Source: a virus
DNA: 47,117 nt
Virus record (IMG/VR): IMGVR_UViG_3300008448_000154
Coordinates: 1-47,117 of that record
Reading direction: 5' to 3' (one strand)
The first letter of the stretch is position 1; each line of letters starts with the position of its first letter. Below are positions 18,623-27,849 of the stretch, piece after piece. Under the pieces are notes generated by a model. That model made no database searches, was not told where the DNA came from, and saw only the letters and a list, made by a program, of their open reading frames with translations. The translations under genes and the position numbers were made by a program.

Positions 18623-21600
18623 TTAAAGATTAGCGGCATCCAAACGTGCCTTGAGTGATTCAATGATTGCTTGTTGTTCTTGCATGGCTTTTACCAGCAT
18701 AGGAACAAACACGCTGTACTTTACGTTTTTTGTGGTTGTACCTGCCATTTCCTCGCCGTTGATGACATCAGGGCTTTCGTAAATCATTCCGGGGAAGATT
18801 TCTTCCAACTCTTGCGCAATCACGCCCAACTTATCGGGTGCAGATTTGGCGTCGGCTTTAAGCGAATACTTAATAATACGGACTCGGCACAGGTCTTCAA
18901 GATACCCACGGGCATCCTGAATGTTTTCTTTAATTTTGATGTCAGAGATAGTGCCGTATGTACCCGTTGTGTTGAAGCATGAACCGCCTTGAGTGACGTT
19001 AAACCTTGGGCCTACCAACGTCCCGCTATCACCTGAATAAACGGTCAGTGCGTTAGCAAGGTTTCCACCAATACCACCGAACCCGTCACCACCACCGCCA
19101 CCAGTGCGTTCCAACAGCAACTGAACATCAGCACCACTTTCTCTAAAACAGTTGTATGTAGCAACTGGTGAAACGGTTGTGCCGACTAAAAATTCACCCG
19201 TTGAAGTTATACGAGCGCGCTCCGTCCCACCGGTAGAAAACGCCATTGTGTTGGTTGCCGCACCACCACTAATTTTCCAATGTTGAGTAACGCTAGTTGT
19301 GTTTGAGGCAATGTAGTTATAGATAGCACCGTTATCGTTTTGGGCTTCAATGTTTATGATTGACGCATAGTTTGCCGCCTCAGCTTTAACTGTGAGCGTT
19401 GCATCCACTGCTGTGGTAGTTGCAACAGTCAAGCGACCGCCAGCAGTCGTAGTCCCCACAAGCAAGTTACCGCTTGAGTCTATACGGGCACGTTCGGTGT
19501 TGTTTGTTCCGAATACAAGTGGATGGTTAGTAGTGGTACGAATAAAACCGCCAGACAATCCACCATCACTGCCCATTGCGGTTGTGATGCTCAAATCACT
19601 TCTGGTCGCCTGAATTAAAGCTACCGCATTAGAACCAGAGCCAGAAACATCGACTCGCGCACCGGGAGAGGTTGTGCCAACCCCCAAATTCCCACTAGCA
19701 TCCAGAGTCATTGCCTGAGTAAAGGTAATGGCGTTTCCTGCTGTGCCTGATGGGGCGTTGTACCAGCGATGTGAACCAGCAACTTGAGAATATGAAGATG
19801 CGGCGGCGGTAGCAATATATTTTTCACCACCAGACTCACCAACAAAGTTTTGTGAAAAATTGACTTGACCGCTAGAACCAGAAACTGCGCCACCACCAAA
19901 AATTTGAAATGCTTTGTAAGTACCACTTGTCCAAGCACTAGGAGTAACTCCTAATCCAAGGTTGCCAGAGGAGTCGAGGCGCATACGCTCCAATACTCCA
20001 GCGCCATTTGCATTAGTGCCAAATGTGATTGCTGAACCCGTACCAAAAAAGTTTTCAACTTTTAGTGTTGCACCAGAATCCGCAAAAGACAAATCTGCTT
20101 GTGAAGTGCTTGCGGCATTGTTTAATCTAATTGGTGTATCAGAAACAACTTGTAGTTTAGTAGCAGGTGAACTTGTACCAATACCTAGACCTGTAGAGGT
20201 TAGGCGCATTTGTTCTGAGCCTGTAATATTCCAAATATGGTTAGTAGAACTAATTGAGTTGGTTAAATATCCACTAGAAGTAAAGCCTATTGGGTATGTT
20301 TGAAGACTTCCATAATACGAATACCCTGTTGGAATTCCTTGTCCATTTGTAGAACCAGAGTCGTTAAAACCCATGACAGTATTTGCTTTTCCTGTCGTTG
20401 TATTTGTAATATATGCGTCTGTACCTTGTGCATGAATACGACTTAAAAGTCCCGAAAAAGTACCTGATCCTGTAGTTGCAAAGTTAGTCCCATCAAAAGT
20501 AAGCGCAGAACCGCTTGTAACAACCTTAGAGCCGTTTAAATACAAAACGCCGTTGGCTGTGCCACCGTCAAGAGTAATGCCGCCACCGAAGTACGAAGCG
20601 CCTCCATTCACATACAAAGCGTATGGGTTGGTCAGTGTGACGTTCGTGCCAGCGCTTGGAGCGCCTGCGATGTACAAAGTCGCTGCGTTGGTGTAGGTGA
20701 CACTGGTGTTGGTCGCAGCAATTGGCGTGATGGCCAAAGAAGCGATTGCACCTGTTGCGTTGGTCGCACCAATTGCAGAAGTTGTGTCAGTCACCGTGCC
20801 AGTGCCGAGATACAGCTTGGCAGGGGTTGATGGAGCAAACACAGCGACGCCACTGAAGTTGCTGTCACCGATCTTGACAGTCCTCACAAGATTGGTCAGG
20901 CCAACTGTTGAGAAGCCACCAGCCGACAAAGTTGTGCCGTCAAAGGTCAGATCAGCATCATCAGCCTGAGCGCCGCCAGTAGTGCTCACAACGACGCGAC
21001 CAGAGGTCAAGCTAGTGTTGGTGATGCTAGAGCTGGAAACGCCTGTAAGGCCTGTCAAAGAGGTCACCCACTGAGGCGCAGTACCTGTAGAGGTCATGAC
21101 GCGGTTTGCAGCGCCGATGGCCAAGAAAGTGGTTGTGTCAACGGCAGACTGGTAAGGAACAGAACCAGCAAGGCCACCAGCAAGGTTTGTGGCCGTCAGA
21201 ACCGAAATGCTTGAAGGAGCGGACCACTGAGGAACCGAGCCAGTCGATGTCAAGATGTAGTTGACAGCGCCAATACCAAGCTTTGCAAGCGTGTTGGAGG
21301 CTGATGCGTAAAGCACATCACCTTGAGCATAGGTAGACTGCGCAGTGCCGCCATAGATCGCGCCAAGGGCATTGGTGAGGTTCAGCGTGGTTAGCGTAGT
21401 GGTGCTTGTTGCGCTGTTGAACGTCATGGCCGCATTACCAGCCAACGCGCCTGCGTTGTTGTACTGGATTTGCGTGTTTGAGCCGCCGATCGTGCCAGCA
21501 CCTTTGGTTGCAATTACCTGCACAACGCCAGCGTTGTCCTCGTAATACAGCTTGCCGTCAGTGATGTTGATCGCCAGCTCGCCTTGTGCAAGATTTGCCG

Positions 21601-21667
21601 CCAAAGGTACGGCAGATGCAGTCGTTGAAAAGTAAAGTTGGATCGGTGTGTAATTTGTTGCAGCCAT
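18623..21667 (-). CDS. tail fibre/spike protein with C-terminal S74 intramolecular chaperone, 1014 aa
   Basis: The N terminus (YTPIQLYFSTTASAVP and LAQGELAINITDGKLYYED) is a common attachment domain of phage fibres. The long middle is beta-helix-like with repeated phrases such as MRLDSSGNLGLGVTP, MTLDASGNLGVGTTSP and RARIDSSGNLLVGTT, typical of trimeric fibres. The last ~109 residues are a peptidase S74 chaperone domain: SDIKIKENI starts at Ser908 (the self-cleavage Ser in this family), followed by LGVIAQELEEIFP and a terminal coiled coil (MLVKAMQEQQAIIESLKARL). S74 domains trimerise the fibre and then cut themselves off. It should bind the host surface. Confidence 0.88.
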   Translation of the reverse strand: MAATNYTPIQLYFSTTASAVPLAANLAQGELAINITDGKLYYEDNAGVVQVIATKGAGTIGGSNTQIQYNNAGALAGNAAMTFNSATSTTTLTTLNLTNALGAIYGGTAQSTYAQGDVLYASASNTLAKLGIGAVNYILTSTGSVPQWSAPSSISVLTATNLAGGLAGSVPYQSAVDTTTFLAIGAANRVMTSTGTAPQWVTSLTGLTGVSSSSITNTSLTSGRVVVSTTGGAQADDADLTFDGTTLSAGGFSTVGLTNLVRTVKIGDSNFSGVAVFAPSTPAKLYLGTGTVTDTTSAIGATNATGAIASLAITPIAATNTSVTYTNAATLYIAGAPSAGTNVTLTNPYALYVNGGASYFGGGITLDGGTANGVLYLNGSKVVTSGSALTFDGTNFATTGSGTFSGLLSRIHAQGTDAYITNTTTGKANTVMGFNDSGSTNGQGIPTGYSYYGSLQTYPIGFTSSGYLTNSISSTNHIWNITGSEQMRLTSTGLGIGTSSPATKLQVVSDTPIRLNNAASTSQADLSFADSGATLKVENFFGTGSAITFGTNANGAGVLERMRLDSSGNLGLGVTPSAWTSGTYKAFQIFGGGAVSGSSGQVNFSQNFVGESGGEKYIATAAASSYSQVAGSHRWYNAPSGTAGNAITFTQAMTLDASGNLGVGTTSPGARVDVSGSGSNAVALIQATRSDLSITTAMGSDGGLSGGFIRTTTNHPLVFGTNNTERARIDSSGNLLVGTTTAGGRLTVATTTAVDATLTVKAEAANYASIINIEAQNDNGAIYNYIASNTTSVTQHWKISGGAATNTMAFSTGGTERARITSTGEFLVGTTVSPVATYNCFRESGADVQLLLERTGGGGGDGFGGIGGNLANALTVYSGDSGTLVGPRFNVTQGGSCFNTTGTYGTISDIKIKENIQDARGYLEDLCRVRIIKYSLKADAKSAPDKLGVIAQELEEIFPGMIYESPDVINGEEMAGTTTKNVKYSVFVPMLVKAMQEQQAIIESLKARLDAANL

Positions 21668-21676
21668 AATTTTTCC

Positions 21677-23881
21677 TTAGAAAGTTCCGCCAGAGATGCC
21701 AGACCAAACAGGCCCAGTTGCGCCCGCTGTCAGCACATACCCCTGCGTGCCAAGCGCTAGTTTAGACAAAGTTGTTGCACCACTTGCGTAAAGCGTATCA
21801 CCAATTGTGTACGAGGCGATGTCTGTTCCGCCTTGAGCAACGGCTAGAGTGCCAGACGTTACTTGAGACGCGGCAATTGCGATGTTTGTGTTTGTGACGC
21901 TTGTGAGCTGACCTTGCGCATTTACAGCAAAAACAGGCACAGCGGAGGCCGAGCCGTAGGTTGCCGCAGTCACAGCGGTGTTGCTGATTGAGAACGTTGT
22001 GCCAGTCAGCGTCAAACCAGTGCCAGCAGAATAGATCTGCGTTGCAGAGATTTGGACAAAAGTGATGTTGGTCGTGCCAAACGTGATGACGCCAGACGTG
22101 TTGCAAGTGTAAGTCTCGCCAGCGCCAGTCGTGCCCTGTTGGACAAAAACAGTGGAGCCTTCGCTTAAACCGTTGGCGCTATTGATGACGTAGGTATTCG
22201 CATCGGATGACCGAGTCAGCACCCAATTGGTTGACCCAGATCCTACGTCCGTCACCACATAGATGCCGTTCTGCGTTGCGTTGGTCTGGGTATAAATCAG
22301 CACGCGGTCATTGACTGCAACAGTCACGCCATCAATAACTAAGGCGGCTTGTGTGCCTGCGTTAGTCAGAGTTGCACCGACACCAGATGCACCGTTGTTG
22401 TAGGTTGCATTCAGCGGAGTTGGGGACTCAACACGAACAGGCGTGTGGAAGTGAATACCTGAGGCGACTAAGGTGTCGACATACTGCTTTGTCGCCAACT
22501 GGAAGTTGCTGACTGGGTCTTGAGTTACCGTAACCGATGTCAGACCGCCCAAGGTCAGGCTTGTGGCCCCTAGCGCAATGCTGGTTGTTCCAATAGTCAG
22601 CGACGAGTTCGTCAGGCTTGCGTTGGCAATGTTGGTCAGCGTGTTGGTCGAGCCACTGATCGACTTGTTGGTCAAAGTGTCGGTCGTTGCGCGGCCCACC
22701 AAGGTGTCGGTGGTCGTTGGAAAGCTCACCACGCCTGTGTTGCTGATCTGCGAAATGACAGGCAACGTCAGCGTTTTATTGGTCAGCGTTTGCGTGCCAT
22801 TCAGGGTCACCACGTCTACGCCGCCTACGGTCACCGCGCTTGCGTTAAACGTGCCACCTGTTACCGTTTTGCCTGTGAAGGTTAGCGCGGTAGGCAGTGA
22901 CAAAACAACGGTCGTTGTGCCTGTTGCGGTTATTTCGTTTGCTGTGCCAGAAACGGACGCTACCGCACCGATGCCAGCAGGGGTGATTGCCACATTGGCT
23001 GCGGCAGTCAGTTGGCCTTGGGCGTTGACGGTGAACGTGCCCACCTGCGTGGTAGATCCATAGGACCCAGCAGTCACCGTGGTGTTGGCAATCGAAATCG
23101 TGCCTGTGCCTGTGATAGGTCCGCCTGTGAGGCCTGTTCCAGTGTCGACTTGAGTGACACCACCAGACAGAGAGAATTGACGCCATGCACCCGCAGAATA
23201 GCCTTCATAAGCCCCGTCGGTGGAGTTGTAGCGCATTTTGCCAATAACACCAGCGCCGCGCTGGCCAGTGGTTCCGACAGGAAGGGTGACCGCACCGACC
23301 CCGGGGAACACCGCGTCATCAGCAATCGAGAAAACAGGATTGCCCACGCCGTTGGTGTTTGTGATGCCAATCTGGTTCGCTGTACCCACCAAGGTAGTCG
23401 AGGTCACAGCGCCAGCCGTTGACAGCACCATGAAGCCATTGAAGCTGGCGTTTGCAAGGTTTAGTGCTTGACCTGTCAAGGACAGCGTTGGGTTGCCTGC
23501 AATGCCGTCGCCATCGGTCACGCTCAGGCCTGTGTTGGCAATAGCGATAGAACGGCCTGTAATGGCCGTAGAAGACGTTTTTACCTGTATCCCAGTACCA
23601 GAGTTCACCAGAGACAACAAAGCGCCTGTAGTGCCGATATTAAAGAGTCCTTGAGCGCCACCGTCAGTGATCACCAAGCCATTGGTTGCGCCCACATAGC
23701 GGCTGTTGGCCAACTGAGGCGTCTGGGTGACTGTCAGGTAGGTGTAGGGTTGCGACGGGGATGCAGCGATTGCAGCCGTGGTCGTCTGCACCGTCACGCC
23801 ATTTTGGACAATAGGAACCGCCTCAGTGCCTGTGATAGCACCTGCGGCTGGCAGTTGGAGTATGGTTACTTGTGCGGACAT
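21677..23881 (-). CDS. tail fibre-like beta-structural protein, 734 aa
   Basis: The protein is Thr/Gly/Val/Asn-rich with few charges. It carries repeated fibre phrases: SIANTTVTAGSYGSTTQVGTF with VNAQGQLTAAANVAI near residue 270, and a second similar block (AVTAATYGSASAVPVFAVNAQ) near 640. The middle holds TLTNKTLTLPVIS and TLTNKSISGSTNTL repeats and FQLATKQYVDTLV, which is characteristic of fibre proteins. It ends GISGGTF. The 1014-residue S74 fibre follows nine bases later, so the two may form a proximal and distal fibre pair. No enzymatic domain is seen. Confidence 0.75.
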   Translation of the reverse strand: MSAQVTILQLPAAGAITGTEAVPIVQNGVTVQTTTAAIAASPSQPYTYLTVTQTPQLANSRYVGATNGLVITDGGAQGLFNIGTTGALLSLVNSGTGIQVKTSSTAITGRSIAIANTGLSVTDGDGIAGNPTLSLTGQALNLANASFNGFMVLSTAGAVTSTTLVGTANQIGITNTNGVGNPVFSIADDAVFPGVGAVTLPVGTTGQRGAGVIGKMRYNSTDGAYEGYSAGAWRQFSLSGGVTQVDTGTGLTGGPITGTGTISIANTTVTAGSYGSTTQVGTFTVNAQGQLTAAANVAITPAGIGAVASVSGTANEITATGTTTVVLSLPTALTFTGKTVTGGTFNASAVTVGGVDVVTLNGTQTLTNKTLTLPVISQISNTGVVSFPTTTDTLVGRATTDTLTNKSISGSTNTLTNIANASLTNSSLTIGTTSIALGATSLTLGGLTSVTVTQDPVSNFQLATKQYVDTLVASGIHFHTPVRVESPTPLNATYNNGASGVGATLTNAGTQAALVIDGVTVAVNDRVLIYTQTNATQNGIYVVTDVGSGSTNWVLTRSSDANTYVINSANGLSEGSTVFVQQGTTGAGETYTCNTSGVITFGTTNITFVQISATQIYSAGTGLTLTGTTFSISNTAVTAATYGSASAVPVFAVNAQGQLTSVTNTNIAIAASQVTSGTLAVAQGGTDIASYTIGDTLYASGATTLSKLALGTQGYVLTAGATGPVWSGISGGTF

Positions 23882-24243
23882 TATGTGCTCGTATTGTCTG
23901 GTGGGTTCGGTGCAATAGTGTCCTTGTTTCCAGTCGATGTTGGCGTCTGGGTATTACCCTCGGTCGAGATCTGGAACACGTTGGTTTCACCACCCGTGAC
24001 CAAATAGTTGTCGCCAGCGTTGAGTGGGAGGTCAGGACGTGGAAACCGAATCGTTATCCTTTCGGTTTTACGAGCAGGTAAACGATAGGGGTCGAGCTGA
24101 TCTGCGCAGCCTTCGTTGCACACGCGGAGGCCGGGGAAGTTGGGATCATTGCGCATCACCGCATGCGGGCGCTTCATCTTGCAGCGGTCGCATATCGCAA
24201 TTGCGATGTCTGAGTAGCCTTCGGTGTCCAGAAAGATGGCCAT
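23881..24243 (-). CDS. small protein with paired cysteines (zinc-binding-like), 120 aa
   Basis: Cys18 and Cys21 (ICDRCKMKR) and Cys43/Cys47 (RVCNEGCADQLDPYRLP) form a plausible zinc site in the first half. The second half is extended and Thr/Asn/Pro-rich. It lies between the connector-type 353-residue gene and the fibre genes, sharing a base with the fibre start. The conserved order suggests a minor virion or assembly protein. Function is unknown. Confidence 0.6.
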   Translation of the reverse strand: MAIFLDTEGYSDIAIAICDRCKMKRPHAVMRNDPNFPGLRVCNEGCADQLDPYRLPARKTERITIRFPRPDLPLNAGDNYLVTGGETNVFQISTEGNTQTPTSTGNKDTIAPNPPDNTST

Positions 24244-24246
24244 CGG

Positions 24247-25308
24247 TCACCTCGTGTAGACGGAAATGTTAGGCGCAAAGTAGATAGGCGACTTGTCGCG
24301 CTCTTCCTCTTCGGCCATGGCAAGGTACTTTTCGGCTTGGCCTTCGAGGTATTGGGTGCGATTGAGGTCGACCCCGGGCAACTCGAGGCTCATCCTGTGA
24401 GCCAGCATCATCACGACAGCCTCATACCAGCGCTGTGGCACTTCCAGCTCGCCATACAAGTCACCCACGTCCATGATCTGGCGCGAGTACCAAATGGTCA
24501 TCTGGTAGAAGGCGTTCTGAGGCGTAGGCCAGAGCGTAATTTGACTCTGAGGAATGGTCCTGTTGAACCAATACTGGAACGGCTGGTTTGCCGTAAAGTT
24601 TTTGTTTGGCAGGTTGGTGAAATCATCACGGTTCAGGCGCGACATTGTGATTTCGGTGCTGTTGTTGCCCAAGTACCACTCGCGCAGGTTCAGCGTCGTG
24701 CCGTTGTAGGCGCGAATGCGGTAGTAGGGCACTGTTTGGCCATTGACAATGTCAGTCCAAACCCAGTCGTTGTCCACCACGGTGATTGTTCCAAGGTCGA
24801 CCAAAGTTGACCAAGTCACGTTGTCTAACGAGTATTCGTAAATAATTGACCAAGTGCCACTTGCAGCAGGCAAGAAACCAATTGAGCCAATGTAAATGGG
24901 GTTCGAGGGTCCGTAGTTGACCGAAATGTTGCCGTTGGCTGCATTCTGGGTGCAAATTGTCTCGACGTCTTGGTCGTACACGTTGCCCAAAACACCCCCA
25001 GCAGACGACGTATAGGAGCCATCAGGGCGGTTCATCCAGCGATACAGGGCGTTGAGCACGTCGTTGCCTCCAAGGGGCAGCAGGTACGTTGCGCGGTCAG
25101 GCGAAAAGCCGTAGACCTTCTTGTTGATGGCCCAATACTGGATGCCGATGTTGATCAGGTTGGACAGCAGGAAAAACAGCGACTCGCGGGCACTTAAGAC
25201 CTGCTCAGAGGTTAGCTCTTCGGCCAACTTCCCACAGCGACGTGCGCCATGATCAATTAGCGTTTGCACCGTTACGACGGTAGTGCCTACTGAACCTGAA
25301 TATGCCAT
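24247..25308 (-). CDS. head-tail connector/minor virion protein, 353 aa
   Basis: The start is set at ATG 25308 because GAGGAC lies six bases upstream; the longer frame overlaps the upstream gene without a site. The helical N terminus (VQTLIDHGARRCGKLAEELTSEQVL, in pieces) resembles connector proteins. A beta domain with GTWSIIYEYSLDNVTWS lies at about 140-230. The C-terminal ~100 residues (VPQRWYEAVVMMLAHRMSLELP, then a Glu-rich helix) resemble the membrane-free helical end of adaptor proteins. A structural role in the neck is likely but not proved. Confidence 0.65.
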   Translation of the reverse strand: MAYSGSVGTTVVTVQTLIDHGARRCGKLAEELTSEQVLSARESLFFLLSNLINIGIQYWAINKKVYGFSPDRATYLLPLGGNDVLNALYRWMNRPDGSYTSSAGGVLGNVYDQDVETICTQNAANGNISVNYGPSNPIYIGSIGFLPAASGTWSIIYEYSLDNVTWSTLVDLGTITVVDNDWVWTDIVNGQTVPYYRIRAYNGTTLNLREWYLGNNSTEITMSRLNRDDFTNLPNKNFTANQPFQYWFNRTIPQSQITLWPTPQNAFYQMTIWYSRQIMDVGDLYGELEVPQRWYEAVVMMLAHRMSLELPGVDLNRTQYLEGQAEKYLAMAEEEERDKSPIYFAPNISVYTR

Positions 25309-25322
25309 GTCTTTGTCCTCGC

Positions 25323-25730
25323 TCACCAGCCGGGGCAATTCCAGCGCTGCATCGAAGCACGCGATCTGCTGCCCTTTTCGCTCTTTTCTGCTACAGGCCC
25401 CATTCTCGCGCAAAATGCATCCCTACGGGGACCCCCTTGGGGCTGTGGAGCCTTTAAATTTGAACCAGTCTCACGGTTGTATTTTGCACGCCCTTTGGCC
25501 GTCAATCCAGCGCCTTGCTTGGCTGGCAACTTCTCACCTCGGCCAATGGCAAGAGACGGACCGCCATCTTTAAATTTCTTGCCCTCAAACACCTCGTCAA
25601 CAATTTTTACCCGTTGAGGCTTGGTTGTTACTTTTTTAACGATGTTTAGCCGCTCAGACTTTTTTTTGTTTGGCTCATAAAAACCAGCCGCCTTCAAAGA
25701 CTTGGCTATTGATGCATTGTTTTTTGGCAT
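25323..25730 (-). CDS. basic small virion-cluster protein, DUF6321-like, 135 aa
   Basis: ATG 25730 is preferred to an upstream TTG. The protein is strongly basic. The C-terminal half holds GAGLTAKGRAKYNRETGSNL followed by a Cys-containing QGGPRRDAFCARM block, a pattern I recognise from small conserved phage proteins (DUF6321-like, from memory). It stands in a run of three small basic genes and may be a DNA-associated internal protein. That is inference from charge and place. Confidence 0.6.
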   Translation of the reverse strand: MPKNNASIAKSLKAAGFYEPNKKKSERLNIVKKVTTKPQRVKIVDEVFEGKKFKDGGPSLAIGRGEKLPAKQGAGLTAKGRAKYNRETGSNLKAPQPQGGPRRDAFCARMGPVAEKSEKGSRSRASMQRWNCPGW

Positions 25731-25732
25731 AG

Positions 25733-25972
25733 TCAAAACCTGTATTTGGCTGTTTTTTGAGCAATCTTTTTAGGTTGCGCTACGAATTGTTTTCCTGCGG
25801 CTTTGCCTGCTCTTTTTGCTTTGGTCGTCGCAGCGTACTCACTAGGGCTGAGACTTTTGATCGCAGCTTCTGGAAGGTATCTTTCACCTGTTTTACTAGA
25901 CGGTTTTCCACTTTTGGTTCTCCATTTTTGATCGCCCCAATCTTTCAATGATTTTTGCGAATCTTTAATCAC
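25733..25972 (-). CDS. basic small protein, DUF5872-like, 79 aa
   Basis: The start is a GTG at 25972, inside the last eight bases of the upstream gene, with AGGTGG about eight bases ahead; an earlier start would run deep into that gene. The product contains DWGDQKWRTKSGKPS and KTGERYLPEAAIKSLSP and ends in a Lys/Ala-rich tail (KRAGKAAGKQF). This is the pattern of DUF5872-type phage proteins, recalled without a search. It is highly basic, so DNA or nucleoid contact is possible. Confidence 0.65.
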   Translation of the reverse strand: MIKDSQKSLKDWGDQKWRTKSGKPSSKTGERYLPEAAIKSLSPSEYAATTKAKRAGKAAGKQFVAQPKKIAQKTAKYRF

Positions 25973-26270
25973 GATAACCACCACCTGCGTCTTTATACCG
26001 CTTGGCCACAAGCTGCGCTTTTCTTGCGCTCCATTGGCCTGCGCCTGTGCCGTGAGTGGCCTCAGACTTGACTTGGCTCACAATTCGCTTGCGCAGCTCA
26101 GGCTTAGTGTAATTGCCAGCCTCGTTCACGCTGCCACCATCAGCCATCTTTTTGTCAGCACGAACAAATTCTTTCCCAACCTTTGTGGGAATGCCAACCT
26201 TTTTTGCAAACTTAGGGTTGTGCGCAACCGCCGCCATCAAATTGTGTTGAGCTGGTGACTTGCTTGGCAT
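25965..26270 (-). CDS. basic small phage protein, 101 aa
   Basis: Two blocks are visible: an N-terminal SPAQHNLMAAVAHNPKFAKKVG with many Lys, and a C-terminal HGTGAGQWSARKAQLVAKRYKDAGGGYR. Both recur in small proteins of other phage genomes, but I cannot name the family. It overlaps the next gene by eight bases and follows the 93-residue gene by two bases. It is probably a minor virion or DNA-binding protein. Confidence 0.6.
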   Translation of the reverse strand: MPSKSPAQHNLMAAVAHNPKFAKKVGIPTKVGKEFVRADKKMADGGSVNEAGNYTKPELRKRIVSQVKSEATHGTGAGQWSARKAQLVAKRYKDAGGGYRD

Positions 26271-26272
26271 GA

Positions 26273-26554
26273 TCAGCCGCAGAAAATAGTCACTGATGCA
26301 CTGGTAGGCAATGTGACATGAATGTTTGTGTTGAAGCGGATGCCGTTCCCGGGGATCAGCGTGGCAATTACCGCCGTATTGGTTGTGATGTTTACGCGCA
26401 AACGCTCAGTGCCTGATGCACCGCCATCACGAAAAACAATTTCTCCAGCAACTCCACCAGAGGCTAGTTGATACCCAGCAAGGTTTGCCGCGCCTGCATA
26501 AATAACGCCAGTTGCGTCATTGTGTTCCGCAAATACATTCGTCAATGTTGACAT
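26273..26554 (-). CDS. small beta-rich structural protein, 93 aa
   Basis: The product is beta-rich and neutral (DATGVIYAGAANLAGYQL, VFRDGGASGTERLRVNI, LIPGNGIRFNTNIHVTLP) and ends IFCG. The pattern of strands separated by Gly/Asn turns suggests a head or fibre decoration fold. A ribosome site (GGAGATTTAG) precedes ATG 26554. It lies downstream of a UUCG hairpin at 26575-26590. No function can be given beyond likely structural. Confidence 0.6.
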   Translation of the reverse strand: MSTLTNVFAEHNDATGVIYAGAANLAGYQLASGGVAGEIVFRDGGASGTERLRVNITTNTAVIATLIPGNGIRFNTNIHVTLPTSASVTIFCG

Positions 26555-26574
26555 CTAAATCTCCAATTAAAAGC

Positions 26575-26590
26575 AGGGGCCGAAGCCCCT
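26575..26590 (-). terminator. UUCG-tetraloop hairpin, weak terminator or processing element
   Basis: On the minus strand AGGGGC-TTCG-GCCCCT forms a 6-bp stem with a very stable C(UUCG)G loop between the 412- and 93-residue genes. It is followed by GCTTTTAATTGG, a short T run, so it could partly stop transcription or protect mRNA ends. A near-identical hairpin occurs at 46004-46017. Confidence 0.5.
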
Positions 26591-26598
26591 ACCTTGTT

Positions 26599-27837
26599 TC
26601 AGCAATTCACCATTCCACCACGCTTTTTGGCGGGTGTCACAGTGACTGACTCTTTGGTCTTCGTGACGCTGTCAGCTTTGGGTGCAGTAGAGAACAGGTC
26701 TTTGGCCACGCTCTTCACTTTACCCATCACTTTGCTTGGAAAGCCACGGATTGCCCGTGCCATCGCCATGTCATCAGCATCAGGTCCGATCGACTTGTCA
26801 TATGCACCTTTTGAGAGGTCGACATTGCCGCCCTCCGCAAGCTTCATACGGCTAGCTGGACCATACTTCTCGTTCGAGTCCTTTTTGGCAGCACGAAACG
26901 CAGGAGCATTCTCAGAGGCAGAAATCTTCTGCAAGCGACCTTGGGCAGGCGTTACCTTGCCACCAGCCTTGTAAGTACCAGCGAGTTCGTTGATTCTTAC
27001 AGGCTTGGCAGCAGGCTTGCTACCTTGAGGCATCGCGACGGGACGACCTGAATTAACAGTACCCCCCGCCGCGTAGGCTTTTTTTGCTGCACCACCTTTT
27101 TTGTACATGCCATCAGCCATCATGCCGTCGCCCATCATGCCGCCGTCCATCATGCCTTTGACCTTGCCGCCCTTTTTGTAGCCGCCGCCATTTGACTTGG
27201 CAACACCACCAGTAGCGTAGCCACCGCCGTTGCCCATCTTCACGCCACCAGTTTTGGCGGGTGAGTGGTCAGGCTTGGCTGTGTCCATCTTGGTGTTGCG
27301 ATACTCGCCGCCTTGGCCTTCAGTATTGATGATGCCGCCCTTGGCGTAACCACCTTGACCGTTGACCACACCACCAGTCTTCAGGCCTTTATGGCCTTTG
27401 CTAGCAGGCTTGGACTCGTGAGACTTCAGTTCTTTTTCAAGACCCTTCATCTTCGACATCTCAGCTTTGTGCATAGATTTGCTCTCGCCGCCTTCAGCCT
27501 TGCCGCCTTTTTTCATGGCGGGTGCGGGAGCAGACATTTGAGCGGGCATTGCAGGCTGCATTGAAGCTGCACCGCCAACTGGACCAGCAGGACCAGCACC
27601 AGCGGGCAAGCCCCTCATGGCGCGGCGACGCATAGCCAAAGAAGGCTTCATTGGTGCGCCAGCCATTGGCATACCGCCACGAGCAGGCATAGAGGGAGGC
27701 ATAGCGCCAGCGGCGCTCATGGGCGAACCCATCATGCCGCCGTCAGCCTTCTTGGCTACCTTGCCGCCTTTTTTGAGCTTCAGTTCAACTGAAGGCTCAG
27801 TGGTCTCCATTTTGACCATTGGTTTGAATTGACCCAT
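26599..27837 (-). CDS. Gly/Lys/Met-rich low-complexity protein with repeated GG motifs, 412 aa
   Basis: The whole length is low-complexity. It contains about fifteen K/A-x-GG-V/K/G motifs (KKGGKVAKKADGGMM, YAKGGIINT, YATGGVAKS, YAAGGTVNS, TYKAGGKVTP, LAEGGNVDL) and a Met-rich block (MDGGMMGDGMMADGMYKKGG). Pro/Met-rich and charged linkers lie between them, and it ends KKRGGMVNC. No folded domain is obvious. It lies among virion genes, downstream of the capsid and 323-residue genes, and was probably chosen for disorder. Similar GG motifs occur in the 1301- and 2075-residue proteins. A scaffolding or ejected disordered role is only a guess. Confidence 0.7.
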   Translation of the reverse strand: MGQFKPMVKMETTEPSVELKLKKGGKVAKKADGGMMGSPMSAAGAMPPSMPARGGMPMAGAPMKPSLAMRRRAMRGLPAGAGPAGPVGGAASMQPAMPAQMSAPAPAMKKGGKAEGGESKSMHKAEMSKMKGLEKELKSHESKPASKGHKGLKTGGVVNGQGGYAKGGIINTEGQGGEYRNTKMDTAKPDHSPAKTGGVKMGNGGGYATGGVAKSNGGGYKKGGKVKGMMDGGMMGDGMMADGMYKKGGAAKKAYAAGGTVNSGRPVAMPQGSKPAAKPVRINELAGTYKAGGKVTPAQGRLQKISASENAPAFRAAKKDSNEKYGPASRMKLAEGGNVDLSKGAYDKSIGPDADDMAMARAIRGFPSKVMGKVKSVAKDLFSTAPKADSVTKTKESVTVTPAKKRGGMVNC

Positions 27838-27849
27838 GACGCGCTCCTT

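Noticed and set aside
24040-24075. CCGAATCG...TTTCGGTT similarity to the intergenic repeats
   Set aside because: It falls in a coding region (Arg/Thr/Lys codons) and lacks the full 20-base repeat.
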